This document shows, in pieces, positions 1-7,429 of a DNA stretch of 9,610 nucleotides; within the stretch, counting starts at the first letter, position 1; each line of letters starts with the position of its first letter. The stretch is from Pseudomonas sp. (GTDB lineage Bacteria; Pseudomonadota; Gammaproteobacteria; Pseudomonadales; Pseudomonadaceae): positions 1 to 9,610 of the forward strand of contig JAPLSD010000013.1 of NCBI GenBank assembly GCA_026398835.1. Reading direction: 5' to 3'. The notes under the pieces were generated by a model. That model ran no database searches. It saw only the letters and a program-made list of their open reading frames with translations, and was not told the origin of the DNA. Both the position numbers and the translations under genes were made by a program.

Positions 1-235
1 CGCCCCCGGCCATGGATGGCCGATGGCGGCGGGCCCCCGGAGCAATGCCGGAGTGAGGGCATGCCGAGCCCAGGCGAGGCACCGAATGGCGGGGCAGAAG
101 CGCTTTGGTTACTTTCGCGCTTTTCGAAAGTGACCCGCCGTAAGGGCGGAACCATAAGCAGCCATTGCGGCAGAAAAGGATATGTACACGATAAAAGATC
201 CCGGCCGGCTATCAGGCCGCCATCGTAGGAACCCG
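1..235. repeat. Hairpin-rich, probably multi-copy Pseudomonas extragenic element (partial at left edge)
   Basis: This stretch is packed with inverted repeats. GGCCAT/ATGGCC lies at 8-13 and 16-21. An 11-bp stem with one T-G pair joins 107-117 to 125-135 around a 7-base loop. It is followed directly by CCGCC/GGCGG at 135-139 and 145-149. CGGCC/GGCCG lies at 202-206 and 215-219. From memory, closely similar text (a stretch reading GAGGCACCGAATGG, then the hairpin, then a GACCCGCCGTAAGGGCGGAA core, then a GGATATGTACAC tail) recurs between genes in many Pseudomonas genomes. The repeat call therefore rests on recollection plus visible structure. The true left end is outside the window and the right end is a guess. 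It could act as RNA structure, a transcription boundary, or a passive repeat. Confidence 0.5.
16..228 (+). CDS. Doubtful small ORF inside the repeat element (70 aa)
   Basis: An ATG-initiated frame of 70 codons spans nearly the whole structured element. The product is rich in Gly, Arg, Pro and Ser, has no signal peptide or membrane segment, and contains a KVTRRKGGT stretch encoded by the hairpin region. I recall similar short hypothetical proteins called from copies of this element elsewhere in Pseudomonas, which is why it is listed. There is no ribosome binding site before the ATG: the preceding bases are the arms of a GGCCAT hairpin that would hide the start. The simplest reading is that conserved DNA or RNA structure happens to leave this frame open. 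I would not treat it as a proven gene. Confidence 0.2.
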   Translation: MADGGGPPEQCRSEGMPSPGEAPNGGAEALWLLSRFSKVTRRKGGTISSHCGRKGYVHDKRSRPAIRPPS

Positions 236-384
236 CCCCCCCGGATTTTCGTTAACTTCCCGGCATCGGGCCTTACCTAAACTAATTTTCAGGTTCAGGG
301 GAACGCTCTGCTAGGTGCCCGTTGATATCTTCGTGCCATTCGTGGTGGCCAAGCCACACAGGCTTTGCCGGAGATGATCAGTAG
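236..384 (+). promoter_or_regulatory. Leader region of the RND efflux operon
   Basis: These 149 bases hold no supported gene and must carry the operon's promoter unless it lies in the element to the left. They contain a small CCCG/CGGG hairpin at 259-270 and an imperfect palindrome at 275-294 (listed separately). No good sigma-70 promoter is visible. The best pairs, such as TTAACT at 252-257 with TAAACT at 278-283, have a 20-base spacer and poor matches. A GGAG at 370-373 lies 11 bases before the ATG at 385 and is the likely ribosome binding site. No regulator gene is in this window next to the operon. Confidence 0.4.
275..294. promoter_or_regulatory. Imperfect palindrome, possible operator
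   Basis: The outer arms are ACCT at 275-278 and AGGT at 291-294. Inside them, AA at 280-281 pairs with TT at 288-289 across a 20-base dyad; the central bases do not match. It sits about 90-110 bases upstream of the first efflux gene in an A/T-rich patch of otherwise GC-rich DNA, a plausible place for a repressor or response-regulator site. I cannot assign it to a known regulator, and a dyad this short could be chance. Confidence 0.25.
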
Positions 385-1830
385 ATGCCCCTCGTTACGT
401 TATCTGGAACCTCCAGACCGCCCTTGGCTGCGCTTCGAATGTCCAGGCGATTGATGCTGCTGGGGATGTTGATGCTCAGTGGTTGCTCTCTGGTACCTGC
501 CTATCATCAACCGGCAATGCCGCTTGCGTCGACCTGGACCGATCCGACGCTCAGTGCTGCGGCGGTAGGCGGGCAGTGGTGGAAGGAGTTTCACAGTCCG
601 GAGCTCGACGCGCTGATCACCCGTGGTCTGACTCAAAACTACACCCTGCAAGCGGCTGTTAGCCGAGTCGATGAAGCCCGCGCTTCGGCCCAGGTGGCCG
701 GCGCTGCGCAATACCCGGCAGTGGCTTTGGGCGGCAGTTATCAGCGGAAAAACGGCAGTTCGACGAACCAGACCCGCAGCGTGTTTGCCCAGGCTTCGTA
801 TGAAGTGGATTTCTGGGGCAAGCAGCGTGCGACGGCTGACGCGGCCCAGACGCTGGCGCAGGCAAGCGCTTTCGACGCGCAGACCTTGCGCATGAGCCTG
901 GGGGCGTCGATTGCCGACAGCTATTTCCAGGTGCTCTCGCTCGAAGAGCGGCTGCGTCTGGCACAGTCGATCGCCGACGACGCGCAACAAGTGCTTGAGT
1001 TGGTCCAGGTGCAAGCCAGTCAGGGGGCGGTGTCCAACCTCGAGGTCGAGCAGCAGCGCAACGCTCGTCAGACCTTTCAGGCTGCGGTTCCGGCTCTGCG
1101 CCAGCAACGTGATCAGGCGCTGTATCAATTGGCGGTACTGGTCGGTGCTCCACCTCAAGGTTTCACCTTGGCTCAGACCGGACTGGACCGGCTCGACATG
1201 CCAAAGCCTGCGCTTGGATTGCCGATTGGTCTATTGCGTCAGCGGCCGGATATTCAGGCGGCCGAGGCGCGCCTGAGATCGGCCAATTTTGATGTCGGTG
1301 TAGCGCGAGCGGCGTTTCTGCCCAATCTGTCGCTGGATCTGATGGGCGGCCTCGACACCTTGGCGGGGGGGAACATCTGGAGTGTGGTCGGCACTTTGGC
1401 CCAACCGGTGTTTATGGGCGGCCAGCTGAACGGCCAATTGCACTTCGATCAGGCTCATGTCCAGGAGTTGACGGCCAACTATCGGGAGTCGGTGATCGAA
1501 GCCTTGCAGGATGTCGAGACGCAGTTGAGCGCTTCCCATGAACTGGATCAAGCCTATGAGCTGAACCGCGCAGCAGTGACCTCGGCCCGTGAGGCCGCGA
1601 GGCTGGCGCAGGTTCGTTACCGTCTCGGCTCGACCGACTTCCAGACGCTCCTGGTCGTGGAGCGCACCCAGTACCAGGCCGAAGACACGTTGCTGCAAGT
1701 GCGTCTGCAACATTTGCAGGCCGCAGTTGGCCTGTTTCGCGCGCTGGGCGGTGATTTCACGCCAGCCGCCATCTCGGCCAACACGATACCCACTCCGTCT
1801 TCTTCAGCTCTTCAGGCCACACGCCCATGA
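385..1830 (+). CDS. RND efflux outer-membrane channel lipoprotein (OprM/NodT family)
   Basis: This protein would form the trimeric outer-membrane duct of a tripartite RND exporter. It is 481 aa from the ATG at 385, about the usual family length. A lipoprotein signal follows an inner Met at residue 19 (position 439): two Arg, a Leu/Met-rich core, then LSGC with the lipidated Cys at residue 34 and Ser after it, which suggests outer-membrane sorting. Two outer-membrane efflux (OEP) repeats follow. The second contains the characteristic LPxxLLRQRPDI stretch near residues 277-288, followed by alanine-rich helices. ATG 385 has a GGAG 11 bases upstream, while ATG 439 has a better signal peptide but no visible ribosome binding site, so the start is uncertain. 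The stop overlaps the next start as ATGA. It is first in the operon, whereas Mex-type operons usually place the channel last. A run of seven G lies at 1365-1371. Confidence 0.93.
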   Translation: MPLVTLSGTSRPPLAALRMSRRLMLLGMLMLSGCSLVPAYHQPAMPLASTWTDPTLSAAAVGGQWWKEFHSPELDALITRGLTQNYTLQAAVSRVDEARASAQVAGAAQYPAVALGGSYQRKNGSSTNQTRSVFAQASYEVDFWGKQRATADAAQTLAQASAFDAQTLRMSLGASIADSYFQVLSLEERLRLAQSIADDAQQVLELVQVQASQGAVSNLEVEQQRNARQTFQAAVPALRQQRDQALYQLAVLVGAPPQGFTLAQTGLDRLDMPKPALGLPIGLLRQRPDIQAAEARLRSANFDVGVARAAFLPNLSLDLMGGLDTLAGGNIWSVVGTLAQPVFMGGQLNGQLHFDQAHVQELTANYRESVIEALQDVETQLSASHELDQAYELNRAAVTSAREAARLAQVRYRLGSTDFQTLLVVERTQYQAEDTLLQVRLQHLQAAVGLFRALGGDFTPAAISANTIPTPSSSALQATRP

Positions 1831-3029
1831 ACGTCCCACTCGTTTCGCCTCCTTTTCGCCGCTGGCGCCATGCCGGATTGCTCATCGTCCTGCTGGGCGC
1901 CGGGTGGGTGATCAGTTACCCATGGCGTGCATCCGCCGAGCCCGCCAAACCGGTGGACAGTGCGGTGCCGGTGGTCATGCAGCAGGCCCGACAACAAGAT
2001 CTGCCCATCTGGTTAGAGGCGATCGGCAATGTCCAGCCACTCAACAGTGTCAATGTGCGGGTCAGGGTCGATGGCGAGTTGCAGAAGGTGCTCTTCAGTG
2101 AGGGCCAGAGAGTGACTGCCGGTAGCCAATTGGCGCAGATCGATCCGCGGGTTTACCAGGCTCAGCTGGCACAGGCTCAGGCCGTCGTCGCCAAAGATCA
2201 GGCACAACTGGCAAACCTGCGCGTCAGCCTGGATCGGGCCAGTAAGCTGGCGGCGGCCAAGGCCGGACCGACCCAGGATGTCGATACGTACCGCGCGCAG
2301 CTGGCGGCGCAGCAAGCCAGTGTGCAGGCCGATCAGGCGGCGCTGGAGAATGCGCGTCTGCAATTGGAATTCACCCGGATAGTGGCGCCACTGACCGGCC
2401 GCACCGGTCAGCGCTTGCTGGACGTCGGCTCGATTGTCCATGGCTCGGAGGCGACGGGGCTGGTGACCATCACGCAGATGGACCCGATCTCGGTAGCCTT
2501 TGCCGTGTCCCAGGATGAGCTGTCGGAAATCCTTGAAGAGAATGCGCGGCAGCCCTTGCAGGTGGTCGCCATGAGTCGTGATGGTCGGCAACAGATTGCC
2601 AGCGGACACCTGAGCTTCATTGATAGCCAGGTCGCTGCCGCCAGCGGCCAGATTCAGCTCAAAGCCCAGTTCGACAATGCCGATAACACACTCTGGCCTG
2701 GGCAGCTGGTCAGTGCCCGACTGCTGCTCAACACCCAGCGCAAGGCAACGGTGGTCCCGGTCAACGCGGTTCAGTTAGGACAGAAGGGCTCTTACGTGTA
2801 CGTGGTCAACGCTGATCAGCGCGTGGCACCGCGACACGTTCAGGCGGGGGCGGTGGTCGACGGCCAGCAATGGATTCGCGCAGGGCTGGAACCGGGTGAG
2901 ACGGTGGTGGTTCAGGGGCAGTCGCGTATCGCTCCGGGGCTCAAGGTTTCTGCGGTCGCGACCGACCCTGCGCAAGTCGATACGTCCGCATCGATAGCCG
3001 CAAGCGATAGCGTGGAGAGACCGCGATGA
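1827..3029 (+). CDS. RND efflux periplasmic adaptor (membrane fusion protein, MdtA-like)
   Basis: This adaptor would link the inner-membrane pump to the outer-membrane channel. It is 400 aa, normal for the family. A hydrophobic segment at residues 16-32 is followed by an ASA/E junction near residue 37, so it is either anchored or cleaved by signal peptidase I. No lipobox Cys is present. A lipoyl-like half-domain spans about residues 70-107, an Ala/Gln-rich coiled-coil hairpin about 108-182, and the second half-domain begins with RIVAPLTGRTG at 184-194. Beta-barrel and membrane-proximal domains follow, including the typical NTLWPGQLVSARL stretch. The ATG overlaps the previous stop by four bases and has no strong ribosome binding site, so translation is probably coupled. 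The stop overlaps the pump gene in the same way. MdtA-like is a resemblance judged by eye. Confidence 0.93.
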   Translation: MNVPLVSPPFRRWRHAGLLIVLLGAGWVISYPWRASAEPAKPVDSAVPVVMQQARQQDLPIWLEAIGNVQPLNSVNVRVRVDGELQKVLFSEGQRVTAGSQLAQIDPRVYQAQLAQAQAVVAKDQAQLANLRVSLDRASKLAAAKAGPTQDVDTYRAQLAAQQASVQADQAALENARLQLEFTRIVAPLTGRTGQRLLDVGSIVHGSEATGLVTITQMDPISVAFAVSQDELSEILEENARQPLQVVAMSRDGRQQIASGHLSFIDSQVAAASGQIQLKAQFDNADNTLWPGQLVSARLLLNTQRKATVVPVNAVQLGQKGSYVYVVNADQRVAPRHVQAGAVVDGQQWIRAGLEPGETVVVQGQSRIAPGLKVSAVATDPAQVDTSASIAASDSVERPR

Positions 3030-6000
3030 AGGCCTTGTCCGGTTTGATCCAGCGCCGCGTCGGCCTGGGGCTACTCGCGTTAGGTGTGATGCTGCTGGGA
3101 AGCTTTGCCTATTTTCAGCTGCCCGTAGCGCCGCTGCCGACGGTGGACTTTCCGACGATTCAAGTCACCGCAAAACTCTCCGGCGCGAGTGCCGAGACCA
3201 TGGCGACCTCAGTGGCAACCCCCCTGGAACGTGCGTTCTCGGCGGTGCCTCAGGTCACGTCAATGACCTCGTCCAGCGCCTCGGGCAAAACCCAGATCGT
3301 GTTGCAGTTCGATTTGTCTCGCAACATCGACGGCGCCGCCCAGGATGTCCAGTCGGCTATCAATACCGCCAGCGCCAGCCTGCCCAAAAGCATGACCAGT
3401 GCGCCGACCTTCAACAAGGTCAACCCGGCCGAGTTCACCGTGCTGTCGCTGGCGCTGACGTCGCCAACCCGCACGCTGCACGAACTGGATCGGTACGCCG
3501 ACAATTACCTGGCCCAGCAGCTATCGCAGATACCCGGTGTCGGCCTGGTGGATTTTCATGGCGAGCAGAAACCCGCCGTGCGCATTCAGATTGACCCGGA
3601 TGCCTTGGCGGCTCGCGGTTTGACACTGGAAGATGTGCGCAGCGTCATCGGCCTGAGTACGCTCGACCAGCCCAAAGGGAGCCTGGACGGCGCAAGCCGT
3701 AACGTGACCCTCAACAGCACTGACCAGTTGCTCGACCCTCAGGGTTATCGTGATCAGGTGGTCGCTTACAAGAGCGGGATGCCGATCAGGCTGGGTGACC
3801 TCGGTCGAGTGATCGATGGTGCCGAAGACACCCAGCAGGCCGCCGCCATTGGCGGGGAGCCGACCATCATTGTCGACATCCATAAACAACCGGGTTTCAA
3901 CGTGCTGGCGACCATTGCGACGATCAAGGCGCGTCTGCCGTCGCTGACGACATCGCTGCCCCGTGACGTGCAGGTTCAGGTGGTGGGTGACCGTACACAG
4001 ACCATTGAGGCGTCGGTGCATGACGTGCAGTTCACGTTACTGCTGTCCATCGCGCTGGTCGTGGTGGTGATCTTTGTGTTCTTGCGCAAAGCCACCGCGA
4101 CCCTGATCCCGAGCCTGACCATTCCGCTGTCGCTGGTGGCGACCTTTGCCGTGATGTACCTGCTGGAATACAGCCTGGATAACCTGTCGATCATGGGGCT
4201 GGCGATCGCGGTGGGGTTCGTGGTCGACGACGCCATCGTGGTGATGGAAAACATCGTGCGCCATCTGGAGATGGGCAAGTCACGTCTGCAGTCGGCCGTC
4301 GACGGCTTGCGCGAAGTCGGTTTCACCATCGTCTCGATGACGGTTTCGCTGATCGCGGTATTCCTGCCGATATTATTGATGGGCGGGATCGTCGGACGCC
4401 TGATGCGCGAGTTCGCGGTCACGGTCAGCGTGGCGATTGTCATGTCCTGCATCGTTTCGCTGACAGTAACGCCAATGCTCTGCGCATGGCTCCTGAAACC
4501 ACACACCGAGGATCGCCCGGGGCGATTCGCGCAGGTCTGTGAAGCGGGGTTCACACGCTTGCACGAGGGTTACCGACGCAGTCTGGATTGGGTACTGGAG
4601 CATCAGCGCCTGACGCTGGCGGTAGCGCTGGCGACACTGGTGGCGACGGCTGCGCTGTATGTCTACATCCCCAAGGGGTTTTTTCCACAGCAGGACACCG
4701 GGCTGATTCAGGGGGTTGCCGAGGCGGCGCCGGATATTTCGTCGCAGGCGATGCGCGAGCAGGTCGCGCGCCTGACCGATATCGTCGGTCAGGACCCGGC
4801 AGTGGCCAAGGTCTATTTCTGGGTCGGACCCAACCCGACGCTCAGCCAGGGCAAGGTGATGATCAACCTCAAGCCCTTCAGTGAACGCACCGCCAGTGCC
4901 CAGCAAGTGATCGCCCGGCTGCAACCGCAGCTGGATGCGGTGCCCGGCATCAAATTGTTCATGCAGGCTACCCAGGACATTCAGATCGGTGGTCGGGCGA
5001 GCAAGACCCAGTACCAATACACGCTCCAGGACCCGAACAGTGTTGAGCTGGATCACTGGAGTGCCATCCTGTTGGCGAAGCTCAAGACGCTGCCCCAGTT
5101 ACAGCACGTCACCTCCGACCAGCAGCATGCTGCGCCCCAGGCGACACTGGTGATCGACCGTCCCACGGCGGCACGATTGGGTGTCACCGTCCAGGCCATC
5201 GATGACGTGCTCTACGATGCGTTCGGGCAGCGACAGATCGCGACCATGTTCACCCAGCTCGATCAGAATCATGTGATTCTCGAGCTCGATCCGCGCTGGC
5301 AGTTGTCGCTTGATAGCCTTGCGCATTTGTACGTACGTTCAGCGGCTGGCGGCATGGTGCCGTTGAGCCTGTTGGCCAGCGTCAAGAACGAGCTGGCGCC
5401 GATCGTGATCAACCATCAGGGGGTATTTCCGGCCATCACGTTGTCGTTTGACCTGGCGCCAGGTCAAGCCCTGAGCAGCGCCGTCGCGGCCATCCAGCAG
5501 GCCTCACTGGCAACAGGGCTGCCGGACAGCGTCAGCGGAAGTTTTCAGGGCACCGCCCAGGCCTTTCAGGATTCCCTCAAATCTCAGCCCTGGCTGGTTT
5601 TGGCTGCGATTCTGACGGTCTACATTGTTCTCGGCGTGTTGTACGAAAGCGCTATCCATCCGTTGACGATCATCTCCACATTGCCCTCGGCAGGCTTTGG
5701 TGCCTTGCTGGCGCTGATCATCTGTGGTCAGGACCTCTCGGTTCTGGGCATGATCGGGATCATTTTGTTGATCGGGATCGTCAAGAAGAACGCGATCATG
5801 ATCGTCGATTTCAGCCTGGCGGCCGAGCAGCAGGGGATGTCACCCCGCGAAGCCGTGCGCGAAGGTTGCCTGTTGCGGCTGCGGCCGATTTTGATGACGT
5901 CTCTGGCGGCCTTGCTGGGCGCTGTGCCGCTGGCTTTCGGTCACGGTGCCGGCTCCGAGTTGCGACAACCGCTGGGGATTGCCATCGTCGGCGGGTTGGC

Positions 6001-6103
6001 GGTGTCACAGCTGCTGACGCTGTACACCACCCCGGTGGTTTACCTCTGGTTCGACCGTTTCAGGCGTCGGAGCGAGGTTGAGCGTTCGCTGGTGAGGAGT
6101 TAG
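3026..6103 (+). CDS. RND family multidrug efflux pump, inner-membrane subunit (MdtB/MdtC-like)
   Basis: This is the proton-driven transporter of the operon, 1025 aa, full length for a hydrophobe/amphiphile RND pump. TM1 lies near residues 12-31, a large periplasmic loop follows, and TM2 is near 335-353. TM4 carries the GFVVDD motif with the proton-relay aspartates D401 and D402. TM7 leads into IPKGFFPQQDTG near residue 548. The second periplasmic loop ends at TM8 near residue 855. K921-N922 in GIVKKNAIMIVDF corresponds to the essential Lys940-Asn941 of AcrB, so the relay is intact. The VDFPTIQVTA and GAAQDVQSAIN stretches point to the MdtB/MdtC branch, but here there is one pump gene instead of two, which implies a homotrimer. 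The start has GGAGAGA at 3014-3020. The substrate cannot be read from sequence; antibiotics, bile-salt-like or plant compounds are all possible. Confidence 0.94.
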   Translation: MKALSGLIQRRVGLGLLALGVMLLGSFAYFQLPVAPLPTVDFPTIQVTAKLSGASAETMATSVATPLERAFSAVPQVTSMTSSSASGKTQIVLQFDLSRNIDGAAQDVQSAINTASASLPKSMTSAPTFNKVNPAEFTVLSLALTSPTRTLHELDRYADNYLAQQLSQIPGVGLVDFHGEQKPAVRIQIDPDALAARGLTLEDVRSVIGLSTLDQPKGSLDGASRNVTLNSTDQLLDPQGYRDQVVAYKSGMPIRLGDLGRVIDGAEDTQQAAAIGGEPTIIVDIHKQPGFNVLATIATIKARLPSLTTSLPRDVQVQVVGDRTQTIEASVHDVQFTLLLSIALVVVVIFVFLRKATATLIPSLTIPLSLVATFAVMYLLEYSLDNLSIMGLAIAVGFVVDDAIVVMENIVRHLEMGKSRLQSAVDGLREVGFTIVSMTVSLIAVFLPILLMGGIVGRLMREFAVTVSVAIVMSCIVSLTVTPMLCAWLLKPHTEDRPGRFAQVCEAGFTRLHEGYRRSLDWVLEHQRLTLAVALATLVATAALYVYIPKGFFPQQDTGLIQGVAEAAPDISSQAMREQVARLTDIVGQDPAVAKVYFWVGPNPTLSQGKVMINLKPFSERTASAQQVIARLQPQLDAVPGIKLFMQATQDIQIGGRASKTQYQYTLQDPNSVELDHWSAILLAKLKTLPQLQHVTSDQQHAAPQATLVIDRPTAARLGVTVQAIDDVLYDAFGQRQIATMFTQLDQNHVILELDPRWQLSLDSLAHLYVRSAAGGMVPLSLLASVKNELAPIVINHQGVFPAITLSFDLAPGQALSSAVAAIQQASLATGLPDSVSGSFQGTAQAFQDSLKSQPWLVLAAILTVYIVLGVLYESAIHPLTIISTLPSAGFGALLALIICGQDLSVLGMIGIILLIGIVKKNAIMIVDFSLAAEQQGMSPREAVREGCLLRLRPILMTSLAALLGAVPLAFGHGAGSELRQPLGIAIVGGLAVSQLLTLYTTPVVYLWFDRFRRRSEVERSLVRS

Positions 6104-6121
6104 AGGTCCGCGCAGAAAATA

Positions 6122-6610
6122 TTATCGGCTCAAACCAAGCCGTTCATGCCACTGGGCGATGGATTCTTCGGGGTAGACCTCGAACTGCTGGTCGCCGGGT
6201 TGCGCCTGGACTTCAACCCAATCGGCTTTCGAGCCGAGCATCAGGTGCGTGTGTTCCGGCGGCACCGGTAGAGGCGTGTCGATGGCCGAGGCGAAGGGAT
6301 GGATCAACTCCGGCCACTCAGGACTAAACAGCCAGAGCGCACTGCCGCAGAGCTTGCAGAAGTGACGCTCGGCGGTGCTGCTGTGAGCGCGACGATCACC
6401 TTCATCCTTGAGCCGAGCGTGATAGATCGCGATCTGCTTGCGGCCGCGGACTTTCAGGCTGTTGGCGTCACCCGCCAGGTTGATCGCATAGCCACCACCG
6501 CCCTGAGTCTTGCGACAGATCGAGCAATAGCAGCGCTGGTAAGGGTAGGGATGTGCGCTGCTCAGGCTGAACGTGACCGCACCGCAATGACAGGAACCTT
6601 CGAGCTGCAT
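6122..6610 (-). CDS. GFA/CENP-V domain zinc protein (glutathione-dependent formaldehyde-activating family)
   Basis: This is a 162-aa single-domain protein of the GFA fold. All seven zinc-ligand cysteines of the family are visible: CxC at C7/C9, CxCxxC at C27/C29/C32, and CxxC at C85/C88. Family members bind zinc, and the founding enzyme was described as joining glutathione to formaldehyde; most relatives, probably including this one, have no proven substrate. The ATG is well supported by GGAGG at 6616-6620, five bases upstream. It follows the glycosylase gene on the same strand but after a 126-base gap with a hairpin and a possible promoter, so it may be a separate unit. Its end converges on the efflux operon with 18 bases between stop codons and no visible terminator hairpin. 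Confidence 0.88.
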   Translation of the reverse strand: MQLEGSCHCGAVTFSLSSAHPYPYQRCYCSICRKTQGGGGYAINLAGDANSLKVRGRKQIAIYHARLKDEGDRRAHSSTAERHFCKLCGSALWLFSPEWPELIHPFASAIDTPLPVPPEHTHLMLGSKADWVEVQAQPGDQQFEVYPEESIAQWHERLGLSR

Positions 6611-6645
6611 GGGAACCTCCGACGAGGGGTGGGCTGACTCAAGAC

Positions 6646-6667
6646 AGCCTAGACCGTTAGCCTAGAC
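6646..6667 (-). promoter_or_regulatory. Tandem 9-bp repeat, possible promoter or operator of the GFA gene
   Basis: AGCCTAGAC occurs at 6646-6654 and again at 6659-6667, a 13-base period. Read on the minus strand this gives GTCTAGGCT twice, 36-57 bases before the start codon. The downstream copy's TAGGCT could act as a weak -10, with TTCAAC 17 bases upstream as a weak -35. Alternatively, the tandem repeat could be a binding site for a regulator. Matches to sigma-70 consensus are poor (3 of 6 in each box). Confidence 0.25.
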
Positions 6668-6696
6668 AGTTGAATTTATGCTGGCTGCCTCGGCGC

Positions 6697-6722
6697 CTTC
6701 GCGAGCAAGTCGGATCGCGAAG
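6697..6722. repeat. REP-like hairpin between the glycosylase and GFA genes
   Basis: CTTCGCGA at 6697-6704 and TCGCGAAG at 6715-6722 form a perfect 8-bp stem with a 10-base loop. The text (CTTCGCGAGCAAGTCG) matches what I recall of a common extragenic palindrome core in P. fluorescens-type genomes, although the usual flanking CTCCCACA motif is missing, so this is a partial or decayed copy. It begins 14 bases past the stop of the glycosylase gene. No T-run follows on either strand, so it is not a standard intrinsic terminator, but it may stabilise or separate the mRNAs. Confidence 0.5.
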
Positions 6723-6736
6723 AACGATAACGCGGT

Positions 6737-7354
6737 CTAACGGTTGGGCACCCGCCACAAGTACCACGCCGCCACCGTCCGATAAGGGCTCCACGCCAAC
6801 CCGATATCAATCATCTGTTTGCGACTCGGCTGTTGTTCCAGTCCCTTCAGGCGCCGATAACCCTCGCGCACGCCAAAGTCATCGGCCGGCAAAATGTCTG
6901 GCCGCTCCAGGCTGTAGATCAACAGCATTTCCACCGTCCAGCGACCCACCCCGCGCAAGGTAATCAAGCGCTCGATCAATGCCTCATCGTCCATAGCCAG
7001 TGCCGTGGCGTAATCCGGCACCACCCCGTCCAGAGCCGCCTGAGCGATGCCCTGTATGGTCGCGATCTTGCTGGCGGAAAACCCGCAACCGCGCATTTGC
7101 TCGAAGTCTGTCGCCAGAATCTGCTCAGGTCTGGGGAAGGTGCTCGCAGGAAACAACATCAGCAACCGTCCGACAATCGCATCGGCGGCCTTTGCATGCA
7201 GTTGCTGATAGGCAATCGCTCGCACAAGTGACTCATAAGGATCCCGAGCCGCATGGGGCTGATGCAGGCAGGGGCCGATGGCGCTGATGTGGCGTTGCCA
7301 GTCGGCATCGAGGGCCGAGAGAAATTCGCTGGCCAGTTGATAGGTGTCGGGCAT
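6737..7354 (-). CDS. DNA-3-methyladenine glycosylase, short AlkA/Mag type (HhH-GPD)
   Basis: This enzyme would remove alkylated bases such as 3-methyladenine from DNA and start base-excision repair. From the chosen start it is 205 aa. A helix-hairpin-helix is visible as LRGVGRWT (residues 133-140), followed by the catalytic aspartate D159 in LPADDFG, equivalent to Asp238 of E. coli AlkA. A WSPYRTVAAWYLW stretch near the end is also typical of AlkA-like enzymes. It lacks AlkA's N-terminal domain and has no iron-sulfur cysteine cluster, which fits the shorter Mag1/AlkA2-like subgroup. I chose ATG 7354 because AGGA lies six bases upstream; an in-frame ATG at 7420 would add 22 unlikely residues. 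It follows the PEP-mutase-like gene by 75 bases. Co-transcription with ada fits the family's role. Confidence 0.9.
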   Translation of the reverse strand: MPDTYQLASEFLSALDADWQRHISAIGPCLHQPHAARDPYESLVRAIAYQQLHAKAADAIVGRLLMLFPASTFPRPEQILATDFEQMRGCGFSASKIATIQGIAQAALDGVVPDYATALAMDDEALIERLITLRGVGRWTVEMLLIYSLERPDILPADDFGVREGYRRLKGLEQQPSRKQMIDIGLAWSPYRTVAAWYLWRVPNR

Positions 7355-7378
7355 GAAGCATCCTGGGGTCGCGGTTAA

Positions 7379-7407
7379 CTGCGGGAAGATTAGTCGTCCC
7401 CCCGCAG
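7379..7407. repeat. Intergenic inverted repeat within the ada cluster
   Basis: CTGCGGG at 7379-7385 and CCCGCAG at 7401-7407 form a perfect 7-bp stem around a 15-base loop, in the 75-base gap between the lyase-like gene and the glycosylase gene. On the transcribed minus strand it is not followed by a T-run, so it is a poor terminator. It could tune mRNA stability or downstream expression. Chance is also possible in GC-rich DNA. Confidence 0.35.
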
Positions 7408-7429
7408 CGCCGCACTCCATTGCTTGCGG

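Noticed and set aside
259..270. CCCG/CGGG hairpin as a terminator for something upstream
   Set aside because: The stem is only 4 bp with a GCAT loop and no following T-run.
400..1158. Long antisense open frame (252 codons) opposite the outer-membrane channel gene
   Set aside because: It is Arg/His/Leu-rich with no recognisable domain and lies fully opposite a confidently identified gene. Long antisense frames are expected in GC-rich coding DNA.
2013..2609. Antisense frame of 198 codons opposite the adaptor gene
   Set aside because: No family features; it mirrors the codon bias of the adaptor gene.
4373..5056. Antisense open frame of 227 codons opposite the RND pump gene
   Set aside because: Composition-driven shadow with no motif, signal or ribosome binding site. 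The sense strand is a full-length RND pump.
6104..6121. Possible shared terminator between the convergent efflux and GFA genes
   Set aside because: The 18 bases contain no inverted repeat or T-run that would support a hairpin terminator.
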